From NCBI RefSeq assembly GCF_020923435.1, contig NZ_CP087263.1, positions 1,941,970-2,005,969 on the forward strand: a stretch of 64,000 bases of DNA, in the 5' to 3' direction. Within the stretch, counting starts at the first letter, position 1. Each line of letters starts with the position of its first letter. This DNA comes from Brevibacillus humidisoli (GTDB lineage: Bacteria; Bacillota; Bacilli; Brevibacillales; Brevibacillaceae). The notes under the pieces were generated by a model. It was not told where the DNA came from and searched no databases. It worked only from the letters and a program-made list of their open reading frames with translations. This document shows, in pieces, positions 26,840 to 36,028 of the stretch. The position numbers and the translations under genes are program-made.

Positions 26840-26886
26840 ATGCCGTTCCCCTATTCTTCATTGATGATTGATTCTGCTTACTTCAT

Positions 26887-27597
26887 TTACATGCGAAACA
26901 GTAGTTGGTCCTTTTTTTCGCCTTGGGGTGAAGCAATCTGGATTGTGACGAGCATTCTGCGCAGTCGCATGGAACTTTGGTCGTACCACATCAGGTACGT
27001 TAGAGAGACGCTTTTGAGCGCCTCATCCATCACGTCTTGAGTCGGAAATTGCGAGCCAAGCCATAGCGACAGCATCGATTTCACATCCTCTGGCGGCAGG
27101 GAAAACTGATATCCGGCTAGGTCGGCACCTTCCCCAGTCAGGCGGATCGGTACGATTGACTGCAGTTCACCTTTGATCAGCATCAGATGATCATATGGTG
27201 TGTAAAGCGCATAGGGAAGCATCAGCGGCTCTTTCTGTTCTCCGTTCACCGTCAGTTTAAACGAATCGCCTGTCCTCGCCATCATCACCTTCTGTCCGCC
27301 CACATCGCCGCTAAGCTCAAATGACTTGCCCTGATAGGTCCCACTGAACTGTCGATCCTTTACTTCAACCTGAAACGGGATCTCCGTATTGGTCTGGGAT
27401 CGTTCGATCAGTTCGGCAATCTCCTGCCGCTGCTTGCGCATTTGTTCGGCGGGGTCAACCTGTGCAACCGGTCCGCTTTGCTGTTCTTGATTTTGTACGG
27501 CAGGCTTGTCTGTTAGCTTGGCGATCAACGCCCCGAGCAGAAACAGGGCCAGGAATATCGGCAGCAGCCACCAGAGTTGGCGCGGTCGGATAATCAT
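26887..27597 (-). CDS. Membrane-anchored protein of unknown function upstream of ypmB
   Basis: The 236-residue product starts MIIRPRQLWWLLPIFLALFL, a single N-terminal anchor. A Gln/Glu-rich linker (residues about 35-70) and a mainly beta exported domain, with SLTYLMWYDQSSMRLRRMLV near the end, follow. I do not recognise the family. A longer frame reaches 27687, but the ATG at 27597 is preceded by GGGAGGG and gives a clean anchor. It occupies the place where B. subtilis has ypmA but is unrelated to it in length and layout. Confidence 0.8.
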   Translation of the reverse strand: MIIRPRQLWWLLPIFLALFLLGALIAKLTDKPAVQNQEQQSGPVAQVDPAEQMRKQRQEIAELIERSQTNTEIPFQVEVKDRQFSGTYQGKSFELSGDVGGQKVMMARTGDSFKLTVNGEQKEPLMLPYALYTPYDHLMLIKGELQSIVPIRLTGEGADLAGYQFSLPPEDVKSMLSLWLGSQFPTQDVMDEALKSVSLTYLMWYDQSSMRLRRMLVTIQIASPQGEKKDQLLFRM

Positions 27598-27730
27598 TGA
27601 TGACCCTCCCCGTCCTTTATGGCTAAAACATATGCAGCCGGGGAAGGTTTTAGAACCGTACGGAAAAGTTACCGAACATAGCGGCAAACGTGCCGGTCAT
27701 ACTACAGATACACCCCGAGGAGGTGAGCGC

Positions 27731-27901
27731 GTGAAACTGCCCGACAGGACGACATCTCCTGACGTCTACGCGCTGTGGCAACAGGAATACCGTGCATCTT
27801 GGGCAGATCTGTCATCACCGCTGAGAGCGCTGCCCCCGCCCGTCTGTTTGTCGTACAGACATACGTCTTTGACGGAAGTGTGGCGTGCATACCCATCATG
27901 A
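27731..27901 (+). CDS. Small hypothetical protein (56 aa)
   Basis: GTG at 27731 is preceded by GAGGAGGTGA at ideal spacing and opens a 56-residue frame. It starts VKLPDRTTSPDVYALWQQEY and ends SLTEVWRAYPS, stopping at TGA 27899-27901. The product is soluble, aromatic-rich, and not recognised. It lies on the plus strand in a 395-bp gap between two minus-strand genes. A weak hairpin, TCTCCTGT/ACAGGAGA, around 27945-27970 could end its transcript. The very strong ribosome binding site is the main evidence. Confidence 0.5.
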   Translation: MKLPDRTTSPDVYALWQQEYRASWADLSSPLRALPPPVCLSYRHTSLTEVWRAYPS

Positions 27902-27992
27902 ATGTACCATCACATTAACCCTACCTGCACCCCTGCTTCACATCTCTCCTGTTGTGCCGACAGGAGATCTTTCCTTTCATCTCGGTTGGCGA

Positions 27993-29291
27993 TTACTGTT
28001 TCAGTTGGGCAAACACCCGGTTGGCTTCATAGATCACTTTCTCTTCATCAATCGTCTGCAACTCGCGATTCCGCATCAGAAACCGTCCAGCGACGACCGT
28101 ATCGGTCACATCCCGCCCGTTCGCCGCGTACACTACATGGGAGACGGGATAATTGTGCGCGGGTTGGAAATGAGCCTGATGGGCATCAATGACGATCAGG
28201 TCAGCTTGTTTCCCCACTTCCAGCGAACCTAACTGTTCTGCTTGGAACACACAATCGGCACCGTATCGGGTTGCCATCCGCAGCGCTTCTTCTGCGGGGA
28301 CGACAAGTGGGTCATACGTGACACCTTTGTGCAAAATCGCAGCCAGCCGCAATTCTTCAAACAGATTAACATTGTTGTTGCTCGCGGAACTGTCCGTTCC
28401 CAGCGAAACACTGATCCCTCGTTTCAGCATGTCCGGCACACGGGCCACGCCGCTTGCCAGTTTGAGATTGCTCACCACATTATGAGATACCTTCACTTGA
28501 TAGCGTGCCAAAATATCTAGTTCTTCATCCGTCAAATGGACAGCGTGCGCGACCAGCGTAGGCCTTGCAAACAGCCCAATGTTTTCCAGGTGTTGAACAG
28601 GACGTACACCGTAGTCTTTGACGTTTTGCTCCACTTCCCAAACCGTCTCCGACATATGAATATGTATCGGAAGATCAAGTTCTGCTGAGCGCTCAATAAT
28701 TTTGGCGATGTAATCTGGAGGGCAGGTGTATGGTGCATGCGGTGCCATCATCGTGGTAATGCGACCATCGGCCTGGTTATGCCACTCCCGGGCAAAAGCG
28801 GTCGCCTCCTCCAGTTTTTGTCGCTGTTCTTCTGGCGAGCCAAGACCGATCACACCGCGGCACAGACTGGCCCGCATACCGGCAGATTCCGCTGCTTTCG
28901 CTACCTCACCCATGTGATCGTACATATCGACAAACGTTGTGGTTCCGGTACGGATCATTTCAAGCAAGGTAAGGTAGGTTCCCCACTTGACGTGTTCCGC
29001 CGTAAACTGCGCCTCCATCGGCCACATTTTGTCTTCCAGCCATTCCTTGAGCGGCAGATCATCGGCATATCCGCGCAAAAGAGACATCGCTGCATGGCCG
29101 TGTGTATTGATCAAACCGGGAAGTATGTATTTACCCTTGCCGTCGATCACCTGTCCATATCCAGACAGATCTTCCGGCGTGGTACCTACGTAGGTAATCC
29201 GATCGCCGGCAAAGGCTACCGCTCCGCCGTGAATCACTTCGTTCTGTTCATTTACCGTTAAAACTGTCGCGTTGGTGATAATCGTTTCCAT
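27993..29291 (-). CDS. mtaD: 5'-methylthioadenosine/S-adenosylhomocysteine deaminase
   Basis: An amidohydrolase-superfamily enzyme that deaminates MTA, SAH or adenosine in methionine-derived metabolite salvage. The 432-residue product carries all metal and catalytic motifs: NTHGHAAMS (HxH), HIHMSE, AHAVH and SLGTDSSASNNNVN. The C-terminal LGSLEVGKQADLIVID is typical of the superfamily. The start overlaps the end of rex by 44 bp, so the two are probably cotranscribed. Substrate preference within the family cannot be fixed from sequence. Confidence 0.9.
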   Translation of the reverse strand: METIITNATVLTVNEQNEVIHGGAVAFAGDRITYVGTTPEDLSGYGQVIDGKGKYILPGLINTHGHAAMSLLRGYADDLPLKEWLEDKMWPMEAQFTAEHVKWGTYLTLLEMIRTGTTTFVDMYDHMGEVAKAAESAGMRASLCRGVIGLGSPEEQRQKLEEATAFAREWHNQADGRITTMMAPHAPYTCPPDYIAKIIERSAELDLPIHIHMSETVWEVEQNVKDYGVRPVQHLENIGLFARPTLVAHAVHLTDEELDILARYQVKVSHNVVSNLKLASGVARVPDMLKRGISVSLGTDSSASNNNVNLFEELRLAAILHKGVTYDPLVVPAEEALRMATRYGADCVFQAEQLGSLEVGKQADLIVIDAHQAHFQPAHNYPVSHVVYAANGRDVTDTVVAGRFLMRNRELQTIDEEKVIYEANRVFAQLKQ

Positions 29292-29940
29292 CGCTTCTAC
29301 TCCTATCGATTGGGATTCCTTGGTTCAAGTAGTATGCCAGACTTTGCAGGCTGGATGTGACGTCAGCGTGGTGGATTCTCACATTGGCGTCGGTCCGGAT
29401 GGTTACCGGAGCGAAGTTGAGAATACCCTCAATCCCGGCCTCGATCAACTGGTCGGCTACCACCTGAGCCGCTGCCGCAGGTACCGTAATAATCGCCAGC
29501 CGGATCTGCAATCGTTTCACTGTCTCTTTCAGTTCTCCCAACGGTTGTATCCTCAGCCCGGCAATCCTTTTTCCTTTTTTGGCTGGATCGTTGTCAAAAA
29601 TGGCGACGATCCTCATGTTGTCGCGTAAATACGCATTGTAGTTGCTGATCGCATGGCCAAGGTGGCCCGCTCCAACCAGCGCTACATGAATCTCCTGGTC
29701 CAGTTTGAGGATTTGTCGGATCTTTTCAATCAGATAATCGACGTCATAACCTATCCCCTTTTTGCCGAAGTCGCCAAATGAGGACAGGTCTTTGCGGATT
29801 TGCGCCGGATTGACGTCAAGTGTCTTGCCCATCTGTTGGGATGAAACGGTTTTGACCTGCATCTGCTGCAAGTGGGTCAGATATCGGAGATAGACCGGCA
29901 GGCGCCGGACGACTGCCTCCGATATTTTGGGGGCTTTCAA
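29248..29940 (-). CDS. rex: Redox-sensing transcriptional repressor Rex
   Basis: Rex senses the NADH/NAD+ ratio and represses fermentation and respiration genes when NADH is low. The 230-residue product has the N-terminal winged helix (AVVRRLPVYLRYLTHLQQMQ ... NPAQIRKDLSSFGDFGKKG) and the Rossmann motif GAGHLG near residue 90. The C-terminal swapped helix contains QSLAYYLNQG. The start is TTG, preceded by GAGGAGGG eight bases away. It is longer than usual at the C-terminus, where its last residues overlap mtaD. Confidence 0.95.
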   Translation of the reverse strand: MKAPKISEAVVRRLPVYLRYLTHLQQMQVKTVSSQQMGKTLDVNPAQIRKDLSSFGDFGKKGIGYDVDYLIEKIRQILKLDQEIHVALVGAGHLGHAISNYNAYLRDNMRIVAIFDNDPAKKGKRIAGLRIQPLGELKETVKRLQIRLAIITVPAAAAQVVADQLIEAGIEGILNFAPVTIRTDANVRIHHADVTSSLQSLAYYLNQGIPIDRSRSDGNDYHQRDSFNGK

Positions 29941-29954
29941 ATACGCATCCCTCC

Positions 29955-30863
29955 TCAGTCCTGCTTTTTCTTTTCCTTCAGGACTTTATAATCCTTCCCA
30001 TTGGATAGAATCGTAATCGTTCCGTCCTGTCCTGTGATATACGTCTCAGCCCATGATTCGTCCAACCGCTCCACGATTTCCGCCTGACCACTGGTCATCT
30101 CGTCACGTGATTTGCCTGTTTGAATCACCGCAACCTGTGGGTCTATCTTGGTCAAAAACGGCTGTGAAGAAGCTTGGTTGCTTCCTTGATCGGCAACTTT
30201 CAACACCTGTGAGCGCAGCTCTGTTCCATGACGCTTCAACATACGGTCCTCCGCCTTCACACCGATCCCGCTCGGATAGAGAAAGTGCAGTTCACCCTGC
30301 CGCAATTGTACGACCAATGAATTATCCTGTGGAGAGAGAAAAAGGTGCTCGCTAGGGTGAAAGACCGTCAGGGAGATGTTTGTATCAAACGACAGCACGT
30401 CTCCCTCTGACAGCAGTTGCACTTTTTTCTCCTCATCAATCGGAATCACCCGGTGGATCGCATGAGCAATCAACTTCGGCAGAAGCACGGTATCGATCTG
30501 CAGGTTTTTGGCCAAAAAAGGATACCCTCCGCTGTAGGCCGGCAGATCATTGCTGATCAGCACGTAATCCAACTTGGTGACGTGACGTTCTTGCAGAAGT
30601 TTTAACAGGTTTTTCACATCATCGACACCGCCGGTATCGATCAACAGCTTCTTGCCGTTAGGAAAGCGGACCAGCGTACTTTCACCGCTAGACAGGTTAA
30701 AATAAGAGGTTATCATCCCCTCGAAGTCCCGCTCATCCTCACTTACGATCGGATCATCGACCTTTACCGCCTGTAATAAATGGCTGTCAATCGTACAACC
30801 GACGATCAAAAACAACAGAGATGCGACGAGCAGCAGACGATTCTTTACGCTACGCTTTCGCAT
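29955..30863 (-). CDS. ComEC-type metallo-beta-lactamase-fold lipoprotein lacking metal ligands
   Basis: The 302-residue product starts with a lipoprotein signal (RLLLVASLLFLIVGCTIDS). It has a fold like the C-terminal domain of ComEC: YFNLSSGESTLVRFPNGKKL followed by LLIDTGGVDDVKNLLKLL. In active relatives the next strand carries SHxHxDHxGG, but here it reads LISNDLPAYSGGY, so the zinc ligands are gone. It probably binds something without hydrolysing it, or has another role. It lies 14 bp upstream of rex in the same direction. Confidence 0.8.
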   Translation of the reverse strand: MRKRSVKNRLLLVASLLFLIVGCTIDSHLLQAVKVDDPIVSEDERDFEGMITSYFNLSSGESTLVRFPNGKKLLIDTGGVDDVKNLLKLLQERHVTKLDYVLISNDLPAYSGGYPFLAKNLQIDTVLLPKLIAHAIHRVIPIDEEKKVQLLSEGDVLSFDTNISLTVFHPSEHLFLSPQDNSLVVQLRQGELHFLYPSGIGVKAEDRMLKRHGTELRSQVLKVADQGSNQASSQPFLTKIDPQVAVIQTGKSRDEMTSGQAEIVERLDESWAETYITGQDGTITILSNGKDYKVLKEKKKQD

Positions 30864-30905
30864 TTTATTGTATCACCTAAATCCTGACTAGACTATTGCT
30901 TCATT

Positions 30906-33809
30906 TTATGAAAGTTCATCGGCTTGCATACCCTCCAGAAACGAAGCAATGCGGTCACGCAGTTTGACCCAGGCCCCGCTTTCGACACGATACGGGGGGA
31001 GCGAGGCGAGAAATGCTTTTCCATAACGCGACTCAACAATTCGGGAGTCAAACACGACGATCACCCCTCTGTCCGTGTGATGTCGGATTAGGCGCCCCAA
31101 GCCTTGTTTAAAGCGGATCACAGCATGAGGCAGCGACAAGGAGAGAAACGGATTTTTCTTCTCTTCTTTCGCCTTTTCAGAGCGCCCCTCCAGCAGTGGT
31201 TGATTGGGCGGTTGAAAGGGCAGACGGACGATGATCACACAGCTTAAGACATCGCCCGGGATGTCGACACCTTCCCAGAAGCTGCTGGTGCCAAGCAGCA
31301 CCGATTTTTGCTGACGCTGAAACTTGCGAACCAGCTTGCTGCGGTTGTTGCTGTCGATGCCATGCCCCAGCAAATCATAGCCTTCCCCGTCCAGCGCCTC
31401 TTTCATCGCATCGTACACGCAGCGCAGCATGGTGTAGGAGGTAAAGAGGATCAGCGTACGTCCTTTGGCAGCGCGCACCACATCGACACAGCCCTGGATC
31501 ACGGCGTCGAGATAAGTCTCCTCGGAATCTTTGCCCAGTGCCGGGAAGTCATCCGGCAAGAGGATCAGTCCCTGCTGCTCGTAGGCAAAAGGCGAGGGAA
31601 GCGTCAACGTACGGTAGCGCCCGCTCTCCTCCAATCCATGCCGTTCGATGTAGTAGCGAAAGCTGTTTTTTACCGTCAACGTAGCGGATGTAAGTGTAAT
31701 GCTGCGCTTCTCGGCAAACAGTTTGCGAGCTAGTACGGATGAGACGTCTAGCGGCGCGGCAAACAGAGAGACATGTTTGCGCGGGGAGCGCGTTTCGATT
31801 TCCATCCAGAAAACATACTCTGGCGGTCCATCCAAAAGCAAAAAGTATAGCGTATCAGCAGCAGTCCGCAGATCGTCCACCAGACCTTCCGCATCGGTCA
31901 GCAAGCTCTTCAGCGCAAACGGGGTTGACTCTGCACGCTCTTTCACTAATGTCAGCAAGCGCTCCAGCTCCTGTCCCTGCGTGACAAGTGCTTGCACCAG
32001 TTGACGTGTATCGCTAAGCAGACGTTCTCCCTTGCCGACAAATGTATCCTGACGATAGCGAACAGTGGCCCGGCCTGCTTCCGTTTGTTCACCGCTGCGG
32101 CGGGCTGCCCAGTTGTACAGCCGACCCGACCACTGCTGCAGACTGTCTCGGCTGCTGGCTGAAAGCTGGCCCAACGAATGGAGATGATTATGTAGCTCAG
32201 TTGCCAGCATCGGTGTCGACTGAGCGACTTCCTCTACCAATCGATTAAGCAGATCATGCTCCTCTTTTGTTGACAGCCGATCCAATAGTTGATATAGGCG
32301 TGCTGTAGTGTATTGTGCCCCCAGATGCTGACTGGCCACCTCTTCCAGTTGATGAGCCTCATCCAGGATCGCCACATCATAGGTAGGAAGAATGCGGTTT
32401 TCCGCCTCCAAATCGTTGATCAAAAGGGCATGGTTGACAATCAGCAGATCTGCTTCCTTTGCTAGTTCCCTGGCCCGGAAATAATAGCAGCGGCTAAACC
32501 AGGGACAATGGCGATGCAGACAAGAATGGACATCGCTCTTTACCTGTTGCCAAAGCATACTGCCCACAGGAGAAAGACTTAGTTCTTCCACATCGCCCGT
32601 CTCGGTCTGGGTCAGCCAACTTACCAACTGTGCCTTGGTCAACTGTAGTTCATGCGTATCTGCCTCTGTCGTCTCGGCAAGCTGCTGCTCCATTTTTCGC
32701 AGACAAAGATAATTGCCGCGCCCCTTTAACAGGGAGGCGGTAAAAGAAAATGGCAGTGCCTGTTGCAGCACAGGCAGGTCCTTTTGGAACAATTGGTCTT
32801 GCAGATGGATTGTGTGAGTGCTGATCACTACCTGCTGATCGTGCCACTTGGACCAGAGGATGGCGGGTATGAGATAGCCCATTGTTTTTCCTGTTCCTGT
32901 ACCCGCTTCGACAAGCAGGTGCTCCCCGTCGTTCATCGCTTCGTAGATTCCCCGGATCATCGCCTCCTGTGCTTGGCGTCGTTCATAACCAGGCTGTATC
33001 TGGGCGATCAGACCATCCTCAGCGAGCAATCGTTCCAAGAAGACGTCCAATTCAAAGGTTGACCGCTCAATTGCCTGCGGCTGCCGTTCCAGCTTTGACC
33101 GTGAGCGCAGGGCAAACTGACGGTAGATATCCCATCCATCCGCTTCAGGAGAGGCAGGTTCGTTTGGTTCCTGTTCAAGTGGATTCTCGGACAGTTTTTC
33201 CATTTCGATCGACCGCAGCAGTGCGCCGAGATCGGAGCGGAAGGAGGTGACCAGAATCTGCAGCCGTTGGATCGTAACCAGCGGCAGTTCGTGCAGGAAC
33301 TGAAGCATTCGCAGAAACAGCTGTGCGGTCGCTAACGCATCGCTGTCTGCCTGATGGGGATGATCATGCTGAATATCAAAATCATCGGCTAACTCTACCA
33401 GTCGATAACTGCCTTGGGTTGGAAACAGAAAGCGTGCCAATTCTACCGTGTCCAGCACGTATCCATCAAACGTATAATAGCCCTGACTGAGCAGGGCCTC
33501 TTGCAAAAACGATAAGTCGAAGGACGCATTATGCGCGACAAAGGTGCGCTTATCGAGCAAACGCAACAACTGCGGCAGTACCTCCTCCAACGTCGGAGCA
33601 TCTGCCACCATCTCATCGGTAATGCCTGTTAAAGAGGTTATCATCGGTGGAATCGGTCCACCGGGATGAACAAAAGTGGAAAAATGATCGGTAATGATCC
33701 CGTCGTCGATCGCTACCGCCCCTATCTGGATGATCTTGTCACCCTGTCTGGGTTGGTTTCCTGTCGTCTCAAAATCTATTACAATAAACCGCTTCAACTT
33801 GAACTTCAC
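30906..33809 (-). CDS. dinG: DinG-family 3'-5' exonuclease/helicase fusion
   Basis: A 967-residue protein with an N-terminal DnaQ-type exonuclease (DFETTG at 12-17, HNASFDLSFL near 95, HQADSDA near 152) fused to an XPD/DinG superfamily 2 helicase. Walker A is EAGTGTGKT at 301-309 and the DEAH box is AILDEAHQLEE. The cysteines in LCLRKME and SCLHRHCPWFSRC are placed as in the iron-sulfur domain of DinG. B. subtilis DinG has the same fusion but has been described as lacking helicase activity, so iron-sulfur binding here deserves a check. The start is GTG. It follows the TPR gene, with synteny to panD. Confidence 0.94.
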   Translation of the reverse strand: MKFKLKRFIVIDFETTGNQPRQGDKIIQIGAVAIDDGIITDHFSTFVHPGGPIPPMITSLTGITDEMVADAPTLEEVLPQLLRLLDKRTFVAHNASFDLSFLQEALLSQGYYTFDGYVLDTVELARFLFPTQGSYRLVELADDFDIQHDHPHQADSDALATAQLFLRMLQFLHELPLVTIQRLQILVTSFRSDLGALLRSIEMEKLSENPLEQEPNEPASPEADGWDIYRQFALRSRSKLERQPQAIERSTFELDVFLERLLAEDGLIAQIQPGYERRQAQEAMIRGIYEAMNDGEHLLVEAGTGTGKTMGYLIPAILWSKWHDQQVVISTHTIHLQDQLFQKDLPVLQQALPFSFTASLLKGRGNYLCLRKMEQQLAETTEADTHELQLTKAQLVSWLTQTETGDVEELSLSPVGSMLWQQVKSDVHSCLHRHCPWFSRCYYFRARELAKEADLLIVNHALLINDLEAENRILPTYDVAILDEAHQLEEVASQHLGAQYTTARLYQLLDRLSTKEEHDLLNRLVEEVAQSTPMLATELHNHLHSLGQLSASSRDSLQQWSGRLYNWAARRSGEQTEAGRATVRYRQDTFVGKGERLLSDTRQLVQALVTQGQELERLLTLVKERAESTPFALKSLLTDAEGLVDDLRTAADTLYFLLLDGPPEYVFWMEIETRSPRKHVSLFAAPLDVSSVLARKLFAEKRSITLTSATLTVKNSFRYYIERHGLEESGRYRTLTLPSPFAYEQQGLILLPDDFPALGKDSEETYLDAVIQGCVDVVRAAKGRTLILFTSYTMLRCVYDAMKEALDGEGYDLLGHGIDSNNRSKLVRKFQRQQKSVLLGTSSFWEGVDIPGDVLSCVIIVRLPFQPPNQPLLEGRSEKAKEEKKNPFLSLSLPHAVIRFKQGLGRLIRHHTDRGVIVVFDSRIVESRYGKAFLASLPPYRVESGAWVKLRDRIASFLEGMQADELS

Positions 33810-33892
33810 CCCAACACATATGACGCGTAGACCAGAAGATCAGAGAAATCACTCCCCTCAACTTTCGGCAAGAGACGACAAATTCCTGCTGC

Positions 33893-35404
33893 CTAATGAG
33901 GCAAGAGTGATCTTTGCGAACTCCACTCACGGTGTCCCAGCCTATCGGCACACAGCTTGAGGAAGAGCGGAACCTCCCAAAAGTCGTTTGTCGTCCTGTT
34001 AATTATCTGGAAGTGCTTTTCTGCCTGCCCCCATTCTTCACAAGCGATCCCGATCCGGCCCAAGTGATAGTGGCCCAGCGCACGCTCATAGCTGCTGTCT
34101 GATTGCAGCAGATGATGGGCCAACTGCCTCGCCTCAGACCACTCCTCCTGCTTGGTAAAGACCGTGATTAATCCGGACAGGGAGAGGGTGTGTTGATGAT
34201 CATGCCGCAAGTTGGATTCAAATACCTTCTGCGCACAGCTCAGTTCCCCTTCAAAGAGCTCCATCCAACCGTAGCTGAACACAAAATCAAGATTGTCTGG
34301 GGCGAGAGCGATCGCCTTTTTCACCATCGGGATCGCCACTTTTGCTCCAGCCAGCAGCCAACTGTTCCAGGCCAATCCGTGCCAGACCCAGCCTTCGCGT
34401 GGCAGATGCTCCAGCAGGTAGCGATAGCATAACTGGGCACGCCTGATTTGTCCCGTCTTTTCACACATGTTCGCCATTTCCTGAAGGGCTTTGACATCCA
34501 ATTGGCGGGAGGGAATCTTTAGTCCTGATGGCGGAATTCGTCTGCTTGCAGGATCTGTCTCGATCAAGAGTTTATAGGCACGGAGCCAGAGCACCTGGGC
34601 TTCCCAGTCGTCTTCGTCCTTTTCTAGATAGCTTTCAATGGTTTCAAGGGACTCCTGTGCCTCTCCTCCATGCAGGTAGCAAAGGGCCAGGTTAAATGTA
34701 GCTTCGGGATGGTCCGGCATCGTCTCCAAAGCCGCTTTGAAAGCCTGGCCTGCCTCCAGCCAGTGCTTCTCCTCCGCAATCATGCAGCCAATCGCGTTGT
34801 CACTGATCGCCTTTACTTTGGGGGAACTGGCCGTCCTGCTTAACAGGCGAAACTCTCTCATCGCCTCTTCCCGCTCCTGACAAAACAGCAAACTATATCC
34901 ATAATACAGCCGCCCATTTTCCCAGTCAGGCGACTGTTTCAGCAGTTGTGCAAAATGATGCTTGGCATCATGAAACAAGCGTAGGTGGTAAAACCCTTCT
35001 CCCTTGCGAAACAGAAGGGCATAAGAAGGATAATCATCCTCTGGCTCATCCGAGAGAACCTGTTGAAGCTCTTCGGCTGCCGGTGAAACCTGATCCGTAC
35101 CTTTTCCGGTGGTCACCGTCTTCTCTTCCTGCGGGTGCGCAGACAGCGCTTCCTTTACCAAGGATAATCCTGCTTGTGGTTCCGTACTCTCTCCATGCTG
35201 CTCTCGTGCTTTAACCTCTTTGATAACAGAGGATAGTCTCTCTTCCAGAGCAAGCCAAGCGTCGACGATGTGGTCACTCAACTGCCGCAGCCTTAACAGC
35301 TGCTCCGCCATTCTTCGCTTCTCCTGATCCTCAGCATCTGGCCAGTTTTGTTCAATTGTTGCGAGCTGCTCATGGAGCTGCTTGAACCACTCGTCGATCT
35401 GCAT
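33893..35404 (-). CDS. Tetratricopeptide-repeat protein
   Basis: The 503-residue cytoplasmic product begins MQIDEWFKQLHEQLATIEQN. A charged coiled-coil-like region of about 130 residues is followed by several TPR units, for example GRLYYGYSLLFCQEREEAMR, ALETMPDHPEATFNLALCYL and YGWMELFEGELSCAQKVFES. TPR arrays bind proteins, and the partner is unknown. AAGGGGTGG lies seven bases before the ATG but is buried in the 3' arm of a terminator-like hairpin. It sits between panD and dinG, where B. subtilis has no such gene. Confidence 0.85.
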   Translation of the reverse strand: MQIDEWFKQLHEQLATIEQNWPDAEDQEKRRMAEQLLRLRQLSDHIVDAWLALEERLSSVIKEVKAREQHGESTEPQAGLSLVKEALSAHPQEEKTVTTGKGTDQVSPAAEELQQVLSDEPEDDYPSYALLFRKGEGFYHLRLFHDAKHHFAQLLKQSPDWENGRLYYGYSLLFCQEREEAMREFRLLSRTASSPKVKAISDNAIGCMIAEEKHWLEAGQAFKAALETMPDHPEATFNLALCYLHGGEAQESLETIESYLEKDEDDWEAQVLWLRAYKLLIETDPASRRIPPSGLKIPSRQLDVKALQEMANMCEKTGQIRRAQLCYRYLLEHLPREGWVWHGLAWNSWLLAGAKVAIPMVKKAIALAPDNLDFVFSYGWMELFEGELSCAQKVFESNLRHDHQHTLSLSGLITVFTKQEEWSEARQLAHHLLQSDSSYERALGHYHLGRIGIACEEWGQAEKHFQIINRTTNDFWEVPLFLKLCADRLGHREWSSQRSLLPH

Positions 35405-35462
35405 AAAAAAGCCACCCCTTGTGAACAGTGAGTACTCTCATTGTCTCACAAGCAGAGTGGCT
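35405..35462 (-). promoter_or_regulatory. Terminator-like hairpin that includes the TPR gene ribosome binding site
   Basis: On the minus strand GCCAC and CTTGTG pair with CACAAG and GTGGC (35461-35411), followed by six T and then directly by the ATG at 35404. The AAGGGGTGG ribosome binding site forms part of the 3' arm. The structure could stop transcription and hide the start at once. An upstream segment, 35510-35520, can pair with the 5' CTTGTGAG arm, offering an alternative fold. Confidence 0.65.
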
Positions 35463-35476
35463 CTATACAGAAGGTA

Positions 35477-35498
35477 CTGTTGTCCGTTACGACAACAG
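35477..35498 (-). other. Compact hairpin in the panD-TPR leader
   Basis: CTGTTGTC (35477-35484) and GACAACAG (35491-35498) form an eight-bp perfect stem with a six-base loop. It lies between the panD terminator and the hairpin over the TPR start. Confidence 0.6.
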
Positions 35499-35548
35499 GC
35501 TGACGATTTCTTGTGGTGAGAGATGGGAACTTTCCGTCTCCTCTGGTC

Positions 35549-35613
35549 AAAAAAATAGAGAGCCGGTGTTGCCGCCATACCGCTCGACGTTACGGTGGCT
35601 TCACTGGCTCTCT
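35549..35613 (-). terminator. Terminator after panD
   Basis: On the minus strand AGAGAGCC (35613-35606) pairs with GGCTCTCT (35564-35557), with further inner pairing, followed by a run of seven T after one A. It begins 10 bp after the panD stop. Confidence 0.85.
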
Positions 35614-35622
35614 ACGAGGGGG

Positions 35623-36006
35623 TTACGCCATGGTGGCGTGAATCTCTTCGCCCAACATTTGCGTAATCTTATTTTTTTCTCCCATGATTGCGATCCGCGG
35701 CTTGTGTTGCCGAGCTTCGTCCTCTGTCATCATCGCATACGAGATAATGATCACCGTATCTCCCGGCTGAACCAACCGTGCTGCAGCCCCGTTTAAGCAA
35801 ATCATCCCACTCCCTGGCTCTCCCTCGATCACATATGTCTCGAAACGGGCCCCATTGTTGTTATTGACGATCTGCACCTTTTCATTGGGCAGGATATCAA
35901 CAGCATCGAGAATCTCGCGGTCAATGGTAATGCTGCCTACGTAGTTCAAGTTGGCTTCCGTCACTTCTGCCCGGTGAATCTTCGCCTTCATCATCGTCCG
36001 AAACAT
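35623..36006 (-). CDS. panD: Aspartate 1-decarboxylase
   Basis: Makes beta-alanine for pantothenate. The 127-residue product is a pyruvoyl-dependent enzyme made as a proenzyme that cleaves itself at Gly24-Ser25, visible in [17 protein letters not shown]. The family ending GEKNKITQ is present. It is third in panB-panC-panD with 22 bp to panC and is followed by a terminator. Confidence 0.97.
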   Translation of the reverse strand: MFRTMMKAKIHRAEVTEANLNYVGSITIDREILDAVDILPNEKVQIVNNNNGARFETYVIEGEPGSGMICLNGAAARLVQPGDTVIIISYAMMTEDEARQHKPRIAIMGEKNKITQMLGEEIHATMA

Positions 36007-36028
36007 CGTCTGCCTCCTCCCTTTCTCC

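Noticed and set aside
27702-27899. A 65-residue minus-strand frame opposite the small gene at 27731
   Set aside because: No ribosome binding site, and the opposite strand has an excellent one.
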